A stretch of DNA of 64,000 nucleotides. Origin: Chloracidobacterium validum. GTDB taxonomy: Bacteria; Acidobacteriota; Blastocatellia; Chloracidobacteriales; Chloracidobacteriaceae. The DNA lies in NCBI RefSeq assembly GCF_018304825.1, contig NZ_CP072648.1, positions 2,525,501 through 2,589,500 of the forward strand, given 5' to 3'. The stretch's first letter is position 1. The number at the start of each line of letters is the position of its first letter. The position numbers were made by a program, and so were the translations under genes. This document shows, piece after piece, positions 15,678-23,979 of this stretch. The notes beneath the pieces were generated by a model. The model saw only the letters and a program-made list of their open reading frames with translations. It did no database searches and had not been told where the DNA came from.

Positions 15678-16469
15678 TTAGACGCCTTGGGATGCGGGTG
15701 ATGTCGCCAGCGCCCCACGAACGAGGTTAGCAAAACCAGAGGGTGACAAACTTGCCCCACCAACCAGTGCGCCATCCACGTCTGACAGCGCTGTAAACTC
15801 TGCAATGTTGTCTGCCGTCACACTTCCGCCGTAGAGAATTCGGAGCGTGTCGGCCGAAGCGCCAAACGTTGCCTCCCAAATGGCGCGTATATGCCGGTGC
15901 ATTTGCTGGGCGATATCGGGCGTTGCGGCTTGTCCCGTGCCAATCGCCCACACCGGTTCGTAAGCGATCACTATACGGTGAACGTCAGCGTCTGTCAATG
16001 TATCGGTTATTGCCCGTAACTGGCGGGCGATGACCTCCAACGCCGCACCGGACTCACGCTCGGCCAGCGTCTCGCCCAGGCACACGATTGGGAGAAGTTG
16101 AGCATCGAGCGCCCGGCGCGTCTTCATAGCAACCACCGCATCCGTCTCGCCATAGTAGCGCCGCCGCTCAGAGTGGCCGACAATGACACCCTGGCATCCG
16201 ACCTCTTTGAGCATAGCGGCTGACACTTCGCCGGTAAAAGCGCCTGACGGGCCTTCCGCGGCGACATTTTGAGCGAAAACTTGTAGGGTCGTTCCGTGCG
16301 CTGCCGCCACTGCGCTCGAAAGCGCCGTGAAGGGCGGCGCAATGGCCATATCGCACCCGCTGGACGATGACGGCAGATGCGATGCGAACTCAGCGACGTA
16401 GCCCACCGTCTCAGCGACGGTTTTGTGCATTTTCCAGTTCCCGACAATGAACGGCCTACGACTTGACAT
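15678..16469 (-). CDS. tpiA: Triosephosphate isomerase
   Basis: Glycolytic/Calvin-type enzyme interconverting dihydroxyacetone phosphate and glyceraldehyde 3-phosphate, cytosolic. The active-site residues are all visible: NWKMH (Asn11, Lys13), the catalytic His in VGHSERR, and the catalytic Glu in IAYEPVWAIGTGQ with the flexible loop 6. The phosphate-binding LYGGSV and GALVGGASL segments close the barrel. The length of 263 is slightly longer than average because of a short C-terminal extension. ATG 16469 is preceded by a G-rich ribosome site; the longer upstream frame lacks support. It precedes secG. Confidence 0.95.
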   Translation of the reverse strand: MSSRRPFIVGNWKMHKTVAETVGYVAEFASHLPSSSSGCDMAIAPPFTALSSAVAAAHGTTLQVFAQNVAAEGPSGAFTGEVSAAMLKEVGCQGVIVGHSERRRYYGETDAVVAMKTRRALDAQLLPIVCLGETLAERESGAALEVIARQLRAITDTLTDADVHRIVIAYEPVWAIGTGQAATPDIAQQMHRHIRAIWEATFGASADTLRILYGGSVTADNIAEFTALSDVDGALVGGASLSPSGFANLVRGALATSPASQGV

Positions 16470-16785
16470 ACGCCCCCACACAAGCAGATGGACAATTGAT
16501 TTCGGCAAGCCCAACCGCGATGCTGACGTGGGCGACAGCCGACGGCAAAGCAACCACGGCTCGATGGCAACAGTCCACCAGGGCCGTGTTTATGCCTAGC
16601 AACTTTTACCTAGTCTCAAGCGTACAAGCTTTGCCTTCCAGGTGAAAGCTTGTGTTTTAGGTCAACCTCCTGGCAGTGCCGATCGTCTGCATCATTGATA
16701 GTTGCGCCGAAGCGCTTCGCAAGGGTCGGCGCGCAAGGCTTTGAACCAGCAAGTTGTTGTAACAAATCAACGGAGGACCCCGACC
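16470..16785. other. 316-bp divergent intergenic region tpiA / small membrane protein
   Basis: No gene is seen. It contains the upstream region of tpiA (leftward) and a 9-bp stem-loop at 16624-16653 followed by GTTTT on the plus strand, listed separately. Short open frames here have no ribosome sites or family features. Confidence 0.6.
16624..16658 (+). terminator. Stem-loop followed by a T-run, upstream of the PLDc_N-like gene
   Basis: The 9-bp stem ACAAGCTTT/AAAGCTTGT (16624-16632 with 16645-16653) has a 12-nt loop and is followed by GTTTTA. It looks like an intrinsic terminator on the plus strand, yet no recognised plus-strand gene ends here. It may terminate a small RNA or attenuate transcription into the 16786 gene. 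Confidence 0.4.
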
Positions 16786-16971
16786 ATGCTGCGTTACATG
16801 TTCTGGCTGATCACCACGACGCTGTGGATTATTGCCCTGGCTGATGCGATTCGGGGTGGTGGAACGCTCGGACGAAAACTTGTCTCAGTGGCGCTTATCA
16901 TCGCTTTTCCGGTTATTGGCCCGTTACTCTACCTATTTGCTTTACGGGACTGGGCCCATGCCCGCGGCTGA
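16786..16971 (+). CDS. Small two-helix membrane protein, PLDc_N-like
   Basis: A 61-residue protein with two hydrophobic helices (about residues 4-20 and 33-55) separated by a short basic turn. The ending FPVIGPLLYLFALRD fits the PLDc_N (phospholipase D-nuclease N-terminal) domain, which also occurs as a stand-alone membrane protein. The ATG at 16786 is well placed behind CGGAGGA (16771-16777). Its role is unknown. Confidence 0.7.
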   Translation: MLRYMFWLITTTLWIIALADAIRGGGTLGRKLVSVALIIAFPVIGPLLYLFALRDWAHARG

Positions 16972-17002
16972 GATGTGGCGAACAATCGGCACGGCGTCGT
17001 TG

Positions 17003-17030
17003 CGCACGCATGAGTTCGCACGCATGAGTT
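17003..17030. repeat. Two perfect tandem copies of a 14-bp unit
   Basis: The unit cgcacgcatgagtt lies at 17003-17016 and 17017-17030, about 30 bp after the stop of the small membrane protein gene. Confidence 0.95.
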
Positions 17031-17102
17031 GACTAAGGGTGTGGTTGGCCAGGGTTGAGCCTCGCTCGTTATGGCTGGCTGAGCTTGGGGCAGGAAAGCT
17101 GC

Positions 17103-17130
17103 TTGCCCAAGGCATGGTTTTGGCTATAAT
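17103..17130 (+). promoter_or_regulatory. Sigma70-type promoter for the FHA/kinase cassette
   Basis: TTGCCC (17103-17108), a 16-bp spacer, and a perfect TATAAT (17125-17130). It lies 57 bp upstream of the zinc-ribbon/FHA start codon and is the best -10 match in this stretch. Confidence 0.55.
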
Positions 17131-17187
17131 CGGCTACTGCTTTGGCTCCTCGACCATCATACGCAGTTCAAGGTGAGGTCACGTGCG

Positions 17188-18042
17188 ATGATACGTTGCC
17201 CGCAGTGCGGTACCGACAATCTCGATGGATCAGAGTACTGCGACGAGTGTGGTTATCAACTGCTTCCGGCTCATGGCCACCCGGCGGCTGGGCCGCCACG
17301 TGCCACACCGCCGGTCAGTTTCCCGCCACGCGACAATGCTTCTTACGGGGTAGCTCCAGCAGTAGGTAACCAAGGCGGTGGGCAAAGCCCAGTGATAGCT
17401 GCCCACAGCACGGCCAGGCCAGAAATGTTCCCTCCGCCCCCGCCGAATATGCCATCCATCCCCATGACTCCCTCACCGCGCTTGGAGCCGCCTCCGATGG
17501 CTCCAGTGGGTGACGTTTTTGCCGTCACGCCACCCACGCCAGCCCCCGTTGTGACACCACCCGTTGCGCCAACCCCATTCGTACCCCCGGCACCGCCAGC
17601 CGCCATGCCGCCACCCATGCCAAGCGTTCCCGCGATGAATGTCGCTGACAAAGCGCCGCAAGGACCGTCGCCAGTCCCTTCGGCTAAACCACCGGTGTCG
17701 TCCTCGGTAGTGCGCGCCAAGCTTGTCATTCAACGCGGAGGCACGGTTGGAAAAGAGTTCCTGCTGACCGAAACCGAGTCAAACATTGGGCGGTGGGATG
17801 CCGACGGGGGTATTTTTCCAGATGTTGACCTCGATCAAGATGACCCAGAGGCAAAAGTCTCCCGCCGTCATGCGCGCATCGTTTGCCAAGAGGGGCAGTA
17901 TGTTCTCGAAGACCTTGGCAGCACCAATGGCACGTTCGTCAACCGCGGTCGCCGTTTGCTTCCGGGCAACCGTCATCCGCTCAATGATGGTGACGAAATC
18001 ATTGTCGGCAAAACATTTCTGAAGTTTCTTTATATTCGCTGA
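17188..18042 (+). CDS. Zinc-ribbon / Pro-rich / FHA-domain signalling protein
   Basis: Cytosolic phosphothreonine-reader of about 284 residues. The N-terminus is a zinc ribbon (Cys4, Cys7, Cys18, Cys21; CPQC...CDEC). A Pro-rich linker (about 40-165) follows, then a C-terminal FHA domain (about 175-280) with the conserved NIGRWD, VSRRHARI and LGSTNGTFVN segments that bind pThr. ATG 17188 follows AGGTGAGG. It heads a three-gene cassette with a Ser/Thr kinase and a PP2C phosphatase that each carry a homologous FHA domain, so it is likely an adaptor or substrate of that kinase. Confidence 0.85.
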   Translation: MIRCPQCGTDNLDGSEYCDECGYQLLPAHGHPAAGPPRATPPVSFPPRDNASYGVAPAVGNQGGGQSPVIAAHSTARPEMFPPPPPNMPSIPMTPSPRLEPPPMAPVGDVFAVTPPTPAPVVTPPVAPTPFVPPAPPAAMPPPMPSVPAMNVADKAPQGPSPVPSAKPPVSSSVVRAKLVIQRGGTVGKEFLLTETESNIGRWDADGGIFPDVDLDQDDPEAKVSRRHARIVCQEGQYVLEDLGSTNGTFVNRGRRLLPGNRHPLNDGDEIIVGKTFLKFLYIR

Positions 18043-18090
18043 AGCGCACGTTGTGCTTGGTCAGGCGCGGGTTGGCTCCCCTAACGCGCG

Positions 18091-18120
18091 CCAGTATTGC
18101 TAAATCCAGCATTGCCAAAT
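18091..18120. repeat. Two near-identical tandem 15-bp units before the kinase start
   Basis: ccagtattgctaaat (18091-18105) is followed by ccagcattgccaaat (18106-18120), with two mismatches, both t-to-c. The array abuts the kinase start codon at 18122, where it takes the place of a ribosome-binding site. Confidence 0.85.
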
Positions 18121-18121
18121 C

Positions 18122-19453
18122 ATGGTGAATCAAAAACAACTCGCGCCAGAGACGCTGCTCGAAGGACGCTATCGCATTGTCAAGCGGATTGGTGGCGGCG
18201 GCATGGGCAGTGTGTATTTAGCCTATGATCAGAAATTTGGTCCAGCGAACGACAAGACCCGCCGCGCCGTCAAGGAAATGTTTGACGTTTTTACCGACCC
18301 CGCTCAACGGCAGAAGGCCATTGAAGACTTTCAGCGCGAAGGTCAACTGCTGGCTAGCCTCGAACACCCATCCATCCCGACGGTCTATGATTACTTTGTC
18401 AACGACGGTAAGTATTACCTCGTGATGAAGTACGTTCCTGGCGGCGACTTGGCTAAAAAGCTCAAAGAAAGTCCGACCGGCTACATTGATGAAAGAACGG
18501 TGACGGAATGGGCGATTCAAACCTGCGATGTGTTGGACTACATCCACAACCAGAATCCACCCGTCATTTACCGCGACCTCAAACCTGCCAACCTCATGTT
18601 GGATGACAGCCGGACGCCACCGCGGGTCATGCTGATTGATTTTGGGATTGCCCGCTTCGTCTCACCGACGCAAAAGGGCGTGACGGCAATCGGGACGATG
18701 GGGTACGCGCCACCAGAACTCTTTTCGGGTCAAGTCGAGCCACGGTCGGACCTCTATTCGCTCGGGGCCACGATGTTTCACTTGCTGACCGGGTCTGACC
18801 CACAAGACAATCCATTGCTCATCTTCGACTTTGACCGCTATCCGCGCCCGCGCGACATCAACCCCAAACTGAGCAAAGGCATTGAAACCATCGTCATCAA
18901 GGCTGTTGCGCACAAACCCCATGATCGCCCAGCTTCGGCGGCTGAAATGAAGCGCATGCTGGAAGAACACCTCCGGCGGCTTGACAGCCCACCGATGCCC
19001 AACCTCGACCTAGCCTTTTGTATCGCCTGTGGTGGGAGCATTGCACCGGATGACGCTTTCTGTCCGCACTGTGGCGCCGCTCAACCCAGTGCCGGTGGAC
19101 GGAGCGGCGCGACTGGGCGGACCATAGCTCGCTTGCAGGTCATTGATGCGCACGGCAAGACCACGGCAGCCTACGAGCTTGTCAAGGAAAGCCTGCTGCT
19201 GGGGCGGACAGACCCACACACGGGGAACTTTCCCGAAATTGACCTGACGCCACACGACTTTGAGACCAAGGTCTCACGTCGCCATGCACGATTATTTCAG
19301 GAAGGCGGCCGCTTCTTCATTGAGGATCTGTCAAGCGTCAACGGAACATTTCTCAATGGGAGTACCCGGCTGATACCGAAGACGCCGCACCCACTGCAAG
19401 ACGGCGACGAGCTTAAACTCGGTGAAACGCGCGTTCGCTTCACGGCTCGCTGA
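18122..19453 (+). CDS. Ser/Thr protein kinase with zinc ribbon and C-terminal FHA domain
   Basis: Hanks-type kinase, soluble, 443 residues. Kinase domain about 17-285: Gly loop GGGGMGSVY, ATP Lys51 (AVKEMF), catalytic loop YRDLKPANL (Asp153), DFGIAR, and activation segment with GTMGYAPPE. A zinc ribbon follows (CIACGG...CPHCG, about 297-318), then a linker and an FHA domain (about 340-440, with SRRHARL and SSVNGTFLN). There is no transmembrane segment, unlike many bacterial PknB kinases. The FHA is close in sequence to that of the upstream protein. It lies 80 bp after that gene and 54 bp before the phosphatase, so the three are probably one operon. Confidence 0.92.
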   Translation: MVNQKQLAPETLLEGRYRIVKRIGGGGMGSVYLAYDQKFGPANDKTRRAVKEMFDVFTDPAQRQKAIEDFQREGQLLASLEHPSIPTVYDYFVNDGKYYLVMKYVPGGDLAKKLKESPTGYIDERTVTEWAIQTCDVLDYIHNQNPPVIYRDLKPANLMLDDSRTPPRVMLIDFGIARFVSPTQKGVTAIGTMGYAPPELFSGQVEPRSDLYSLGATMFHLLTGSDPQDNPLLIFDFDRYPRPRDINPKLSKGIETIVIKAVAHKPHDRPASAAEMKRMLEEHLRRLDSPPMPNLDLAFCIACGGSIAPDDAFCPHCGAAQPSAGGRSGATGRTIARLQVIDAHGKTTAAYELVKESLLLGRTDPHTGNFPEIDLTPHDFETKVSRRHARLFQEGGRFFIEDLSSVNGTFLNGSTRLIPKTPHPLQDGDELKLGETRVRFTAR

Positions 19454-19507
19454 CGAATCCAGCGCGGCTTCACGGCAGCGCAGAGAGCACAATCCTGGCT
19501 AGGCTTC

Positions 19508-21232
19508 ATGATTTCACGCCACTTACCCCCGGCGATCCAGGTTCGCCCGCCATCGGGGGCTTCGTTTGAAGTCTTGCTGAAAGGCTTCCGGCTTACCATC
19601 GGTCGGTCGTCACGAAACGATGTCTGCTTGAACGACCCTTTCGTTTCGCGGCTGCACGCTGAGATTCGGCGGGATGGTGAGTGCTTTGTGCTTCATGACA
19701 GTGGCAGTGCCAACGGCACCTATCACAATGGGCGGCGGATTGAGTCCAGTACCGCGCTTCAGCTCGGCGACATCATTCGGGTTGGTGAAACGGAGCTTCA
19801 CGTCGCCGATGTGACGACTTATGCATCTGGCTCGCACATCTCATCGCCCGCATTTCGCTTTACGGAAGCCGGTCCGACCGCCCCAACGGAAATTCTTACG
19901 TCCCGGCATACGCTGCCCCGACGACCGGCAAGCGGATCAACCCCACGCCTGAACCAAGCGGAAACAGCGACCCTCACGCCCCAATCGCCAACGGCGCAGC
20001 TTGCCCGCCGCTCTCGTGATTGGCTGGGGTTGTTTAGCTCGGTTGTGGAAACCCTGCTGGTTGACCAATCGCTGGAGGAGACCCTCGACACCATTCTTGG
20101 CCTCACCTTTGAGGCGCTGGCCGCCGAGCGAGCCTATCTGCTGCTACGAGACACCCACGGGGCACTCCAGCCACAAGCGCACCGCGCTACCCAGTCGGCG
20201 GCCAACTGGGAAGTCACGCTACCGTGGTCAATCTACGAGTGCGTCATGCGAAACGGAGACCCCATACTGGTTCTGAATGCCCAGGCAGATGACCGTATGA
20301 GCGGCGAGACCTCGGCCGTTTCACTCATTGCCGCGCCGCTCATCGGGGGCGGAGCAGTGCTCGGCATGCTTTACTTGGATAGCCCGTTTGCGGTCGGCTG
20401 CTTCGACGAAGACGATCTCAACCTGCTGATGACAATTGCCCGCGTGGCCGCCATCAAGGTCGAGAACGCCAACTTGCTGGAGGCGCGCCTCGAGACCCGC
20501 CGCTTTGAAGAAGAACTCAAGGTCGCCAGTGAAATTCAACTGAGCTTGCACCCCGCCCGCCCGCCTCACCTGCCAGGCTACGACATCACCGGCTTGAGTT
20601 TTCCCTGCCGTGAAATCGGAGGGGACTACTATGACTTCATTCCGCGTGGCAATGGGAAGCTGCTCATTGCCGTTGGCGACGCTGCCGGCAAGGGCATGGG
20701 CGCGGCACTGATGATGTCCAGCGTCCATGCAGCGCTACGCGCTCAAGCCCAAACCGAACGCTCCCTGACCGACATCGTTGCCGCGGTGAACGACTATGTG
20801 GTTGAAAACTCGCCAGACAACAAGTTCCTCACCCTGTTTTGTGCCGAGCTTGATCCGGCGACGGGCGCGTTTTGCTACACGAGCGCCGGCCACGACCCGG
20901 CGCTACTGGTGCGGGCGGATGGAACCTACACCGAGCTGCCGGCCCAGAGCATTCCGGTCGGGATTGCATTGGGGTCCGCGCCGGGTGTCATCCAGGGATG
21001 CCTCGCGCCGGGCGACGTCCTCGTGATTTACACCGACGGCTTGACCGAGAGTGCAAGCGAACAAGGTGAAATCTTTGGCCTCACGCGACTTGCGCAAACC
21101 GTTGTCAAACACCGGGACTTGAACACCTCACGCCTGCGCGACCGCGTGGATGAAGCGGTAAGTCGGTTTGTCGGCCGCGCCCCAGCCACCGATGACATGA
21201 CCCTGGTGCTGGTTCGCCGCCTGCCGCGCTAA
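19508..21232 (+). CDS. FHA-GAF-PP2C (SpoIIE-type) phosphatase
   Basis: Three-domain signalling phosphatase of 574 residues. FHA domain about 10-105 (TIGRSSRNDVCL, VSRLHAEI, SANGTYHN). A GAF sensor domain, about 175-325, may bind a small ligand or chromophore. The C-terminal SpoIIE/RsbU-like PP2C domain, about 335-572, carries the metal-binding acids in GGDYYDFI, VGDAAGKGMGAAL and YTDGLTES, plus SAGHDPALL. Such proteins remove phosphate from Ser/Thr, often on anti-sigma-factor antagonists. Its place after the kinase suggests that the two act as opposing enzymes on FHA-binding targets. Confidence 0.92.
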   Translation: MISRHLPPAIQVRPPSGASFEVLLKGFRLTIGRSSRNDVCLNDPFVSRLHAEIRRDGECFVLHDSGSANGTYHNGRRIESSTALQLGDIIRVGETELHVADVTTYASGSHISSPAFRFTEAGPTAPTEILTSRHTLPRRPASGSTPRLNQAETATLTPQSPTAQLARRSRDWLGLFSSVVETLLVDQSLEETLDTILGLTFEALAAERAYLLLRDTHGALQPQAHRATQSAANWEVTLPWSIYECVMRNGDPILVLNAQADDRMSGETSAVSLIAAPLIGGGAVLGMLYLDSPFAVGCFDEDDLNLLMTIARVAAIKVENANLLEARLETRRFEEELKVASEIQLSLHPARPPHLPGYDITGLSFPCREIGGDYYDFIPRGNGKLLIAVGDAAGKGMGAALMMSSVHAALRAQAQTERSLTDIVAAVNDYVVENSPDNKFLTLFCAELDPATGAFCYTSAGHDPALLVRADGTYTELPAQSIPVGIALGSAPGVIQGCLAPGDVLVIYTDGLTESASEQGEIFGLTRLAQTVVKHRDLNTSRLRDRVDEAVSRFVGRAPATDDMTLVLVRRLPR

Positions 21233-21290
21233 CCACGACTGCGCTAGGTGGGAGGTCTGCGGGCAACCGCGCTACCATCCGGCAACGCGC

Positions 21291-21656
21291 TCAGCGCCGG
21301 AACATCCGGCGCACGACTTGCTGTAAATCTTCCAGTTCAAATGGTTTGACCAGAAAAGCCACCCGGTCGGGCGGGAACAGGCGGCGAACATGCGCCGTAA
21401 TGTCCGTGCCAGACATAATGATGATACGCACTTCTGGGCGCTGGGCCAGCACGTCCTTGGCAAGCTGCAAGCCGTTGAGACCAGGCATTCGCACGTCGGT
21501 CAGGATGCCTTGCAAAGCCGGGAGGGCCAGCGCCTTGCGCCGCGCTTCCTGCCCATTTTGGGCTAGGACGATTTCATACTCCGGCTCCAGCAGCTCGGCA
21601 TACAGCTCGCATAGCAGCTCTTCATCATCGGCAATCAAAACAATTGGCTTTGGCAC
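21291..21656 (-). CDS. Stand-alone response-regulator receiver (CheY-like)
   Basis: A 121-residue receiver domain with no output domain. The acidic pair (Asp10, Asp11), the phospho-acceptor Asp54 (LTDVRMPG), the Ser/Thr switch (MSGTD) and Lys103 (VKPF) are all present. It probably relays phosphate in a His-kinase pathway; no His kinase is in this window. It ends convergent with the FHA phosphatase gene and lies 32 bp downstream of the RecU-like gene in the same direction. Confidence 0.9.
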   Translation of the reverse strand: MPKPIVLIADDEELLCELYAELLEPEYEIVLAQNGQEARRKALALPALQGILTDVRMPGLNGLQLAKDVLAQRPEVRIIIMSGTDITAHVRRLFPPDRVAFLVKPFELEDLQQVVRRMFRR

Positions 21657-21688
21657 TGGTTTCTTGGCAAATGGTCTGGGTTCTTGGT

Positions 21689-22414
21689 TTAGCCACAGTT
21701 CCCGGCAAAGGTTGGCCGCCGTGGTTTGGGGTCCGCTTTTATCTGGTTGACAAAGCCTTGATAGGTTGCACCGTGACGGGCTTCCTGACGCTCGATTGCC
21801 GTCAGATAGTCATAAATGACCAATCCCCGCCCGGCTGAAACGCGCTCCAACTGCTCGGCGCAAAACTGATAGGGAATGCTTTTGCGGCGGCGTGCCGCGC
21901 GAAAAAGTGTCACGACCTGAATAGGCACAAAAAAAACTGATTGATGCGCAGCAAATTCAACCAGAAATCCCGCCGCGGCACCACAGGCTGCCATCCGCTC
22001 AAGAAATGTCACCTGATGCGGATGTAGATTGTCGAAGTCAAGCGCGTTGCGCTTGGTTGTCTTGGCATCGTAAAAAATCGCCCGTCCTCCGGGAGCCATG
22101 ACCCCGCCGTAGTCCGGCTCGCCCCGTGACTCGGGCACAAAGGCACGGGGGTCACCCGCCTGACCGGCGACCAGACTGGCTTGCAGCGCCGCAGCGGTCA
22201 TCGTTGCCCCCGTTTTGAGTGGCGCAAGCGATGGCGTAAGCGGAATGACCAATCCCCGCCGGCGGATATTCGTGGGCACAACATATTTCCCCGGAATGGC
22301 TTTGCGTGTAATGCACGCACGTCCGAGCTTTTCATACGCTTCGTTGGTGTGATTGATCGCTTCCTGAAACCCGCTCCCCCGCTCGGCGCCACGTTGTTGT
22401 CGTCCGCGCGTCAT
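21689..22414 (-). CDS. RecU-like Holliday-junction resolvase
   Basis: Nuclease of the RecU (penicillin-binding protein-related factor A) fold, 241 residues. I recognise the N-terminal helix motif G..FQEAIN.TNEAYEKLGRA, the segment SRGEPDYGGVMAPGGRAIFYDAK-type active site (catalytic Asp in PDYGG; Asp-Ala-Lys in place of the usual Glu-Ala-Lys), and HPHQVTFLERMAACGAAAGFLVEF. RecU is the main resolvase of Firmicutes; in other phyla RuvC does this job. An insertion of about 40 residues follows the N-terminal motif compared with RecU. The start lies 9 bp after the metallophosphoesterase stop. It could instead act in DNA repair or restriction, so the function is tentative. Confidence 0.7.
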   Translation of the reverse strand: MTRGRQQRGAERGSGFQEAINHTNEAYEKLGRACITRKAIPGKYVVPTNIRRRGLVIPLTPSLAPLKTGATMTAAALQASLVAGQAGDPRAFVPESRGEPDYGGVMAPGGRAIFYDAKTTKRNALDFDNLHPHQVTFLERMAACGAAAGFLVEFAAHQSVFFVPIQVVTLFRAARRRKSIPYQFCAEQLERVSAGRGLVIYDYLTAIERQEARHGATYQGFVNQIKADPKPRRPTFAGNCG

Positions 22415-22423
22415 GGTTCGGTT

Positions 22424-23311
22424 CTAAGTTCGCAATTCCTGCGTGCCGGGGCGAACCAGGCGCAGGAGGGAAATTTCTGGCGGGCATTGGTAGCGAATCG
22501 GCAAAAAAATCGTCCCAAGCCCGCGGTTGACATAAATCTGGGTTTCCTTCATCTGCGCCAAGCCACGGGTATATTGTTTCCCGTGCCGGTTGTAGGAAAT
22601 CGGCGAACCAATCACCGGAAGCTTGACTTGCCCACCATGGGTGTGTCCTGACAGCACGAGGTCACACTCAGCGAGCGAGGCTTCCTTGATGATGTCCGGG
22701 TTATGCGACAACAGAATCCGCACGTCCCGCCGCCGTGTTCCCTTGAGCGCGGCCACGAGATCGTGGTTGCGCGTCGTCGTATCGCCAAGTCCACACAGGT
22801 AAATAAACCGGCCGCCGATATAGAGCGGAAGGTTGGTGTTGTTGAGGACGGGAATTCCCTGCTTCTCAAAGGCTCGCGTCACCACCGCCGCGCCAACCCA
22901 GACATCGTGGTTGCCCAAAACGGCAAAGACCCCGAAGCGCGCGCGCAAGCGTCCCAAACACTCCGCGCATGGCTCAACATAGCGCGTCGTGTGCGTCACA
23001 TAATCGCCCGTCAACACGATGACATCCGGGTGTAGCGCATTGGTTTCAGCAACCGCTTCCTCGAGATGCTCAAGCGAAAGATACGGGCTATGGTGGATAT
23101 CCGAGAGCTGCGCAATGGTAAATCCGTGAAAGTCGTCCGGCAGGTCGTCAATGACGATGTCTTGGCGGTCAATCTGAAAGCGATAGGTCTCTCCAACTTC
23201 GAGGTTCGCCCGCTCGATGAAGTCGGCTGTAAGCTCAATCAGCGCGTCGCGCTGTCTAAGACTTCGCGGGTGCTTCGCGCTGGTGCGGTTGAGAATTCGG
23301 GCTAAAGGCAT
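22424..23311 (-). CDS. Metallophosphoesterase (YkuE/YaeI-type)
   Basis: Calcineurin-fold two-metal hydrolase of 295 residues. All five signature blocks are present: SDIHHSPY, VLTGDYVTH, LGNHDVWVG, LLSHNPD and LSGHTHGGQ. Members of this group hydrolyse phosphoesters such as UDP-diacylglucosamine (LpxG-like) or act on cell-envelope lipids, but the substrate cannot be read from sequence. There is no clear signal peptide; the N-terminus is basic. ATG 23311 is preferred over an upstream TTG extension. It lies between the photolyase-domain-like and RecU-like genes, all minus strand. Confidence 0.85.
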   Translation of the reverse strand: MPLARILNRTSAKHPRSLRQRDALIELTADFIERANLEVGETYRFQIDRQDIVIDDLPDDFHGFTIAQLSDIHHSPYLSLEHLEEAVAETNALHPDVIVLTGDYVTHTTRYVEPCAECLGRLRARFGVFAVLGNHDVWVGAAVVTRAFEKQGIPVLNNTNLPLYIGGRFIYLCGLGDTTTRNHDLVAALKGTRRRDVRILLSHNPDIIKEASLAECDLVLSGHTHGGQVKLPVIGSPISYNRHGKQYTRGLAQMKETQIYVNRGLGTIFLPIRYQCPPEISLLRLVRPGTQELRT

Positions 23312-23365
23312 GGTTACTCGTAGGCGGAAGCAGATACACAATGCGATGATCCACCCTGGCGCGGG

Positions 23366-23824
23366 TCAATCACGGAAAGCAGCTCGTTCGATTCTTTTCC
23401 AAAATGCCATGAAACGTTTGGGCGCTGGGCCACTATACGGCACGAGCTTGGGCTTTGGAAACTGCCGCACCGTCAGCCCGTGCTGCTCAAACTGGCGGAC
23501 GAATTGCCGGTAGCGCGGCGCATAGGTTTCCGTTACGGCGAGCTGGGTTGCTCCGCAGGCCCGGCAAACATCCAGAACTTCATCCACCACCCGCCCCCGG
23601 CGCAGTTCCTTGACTGGATTGGGAATCTGCTCGTAAAGGTCCACAAGGCACTCGTACATGAAGAACAACCGCTTGAAGGTCAGGCGGTAGTGTCCGGTCA
23701 GCAGTGGTTCATCAAACACAAACACAACCGGCGCATCGGGATAAGCCTGCAATGCCGCGTCATGAGGCGAGAGCGAATCGCCATGCAGCCAAACACAGGT
23801 GATGGAAGCAACGGTTGGTGCCAT
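23366..23824 (-). CDS. Stand-alone photolyase N-terminal-domain-like protein
   Basis: A 152-residue alpha/beta protein. The opening CVWLHGDSLSPHDAAL, the strand VVFVFDEPLL and the helix LTFKRLFFMYECLVDL match the N-terminal (antenna-binding) domain of DNA photolyases/cryptochromes, and the FAD-binding catalytic domain is absent. Similar short proteins occur in cyanobacteria. It may bind a chromophore or nucleotide. It is not expected to repair DNA alone. It begins a minus-strand run with the metallophosphoesterase and RecU-like genes. Confidence 0.55.
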   Translation of the reverse strand: MAPTVASITCVWLHGDSLSPHDAALQAYPDAPVVFVFDEPLLTGHYRLTFKRLFFMYECLVDLYEQIPNPVKELRRGRVVDEVLDVCRACGATQLAVTETYAPRYRQFVRQFEQHGLTVRQFPKPKLVPYSGPAPKRFMAFWKRIERAAFRD

Positions 23825-23979
23825 ACGGTCTCGCGCAAAAATTTGTTCTTGCCATTGGTTTGTGTTTAGCGAGTTTAGCCCGGTAACGCAACAAAGAAGT
23901 CAGACTAACAAGTATTTTTTTCTAGGGAAGCAAGGTATTTGTCTTGCGCTGACCCAGCTCGACAAACGCCTAGGCGCAA

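Noticed and set aside
23366-23824. Functional DNA photolyase
   Set aside because: Too short and lacks the FAD-binding catalytic domain.
23914-23921. T-run that could end a terminator
   Set aside because: No stem precedes it on the plus strand, and no plus-strand gene ends there.
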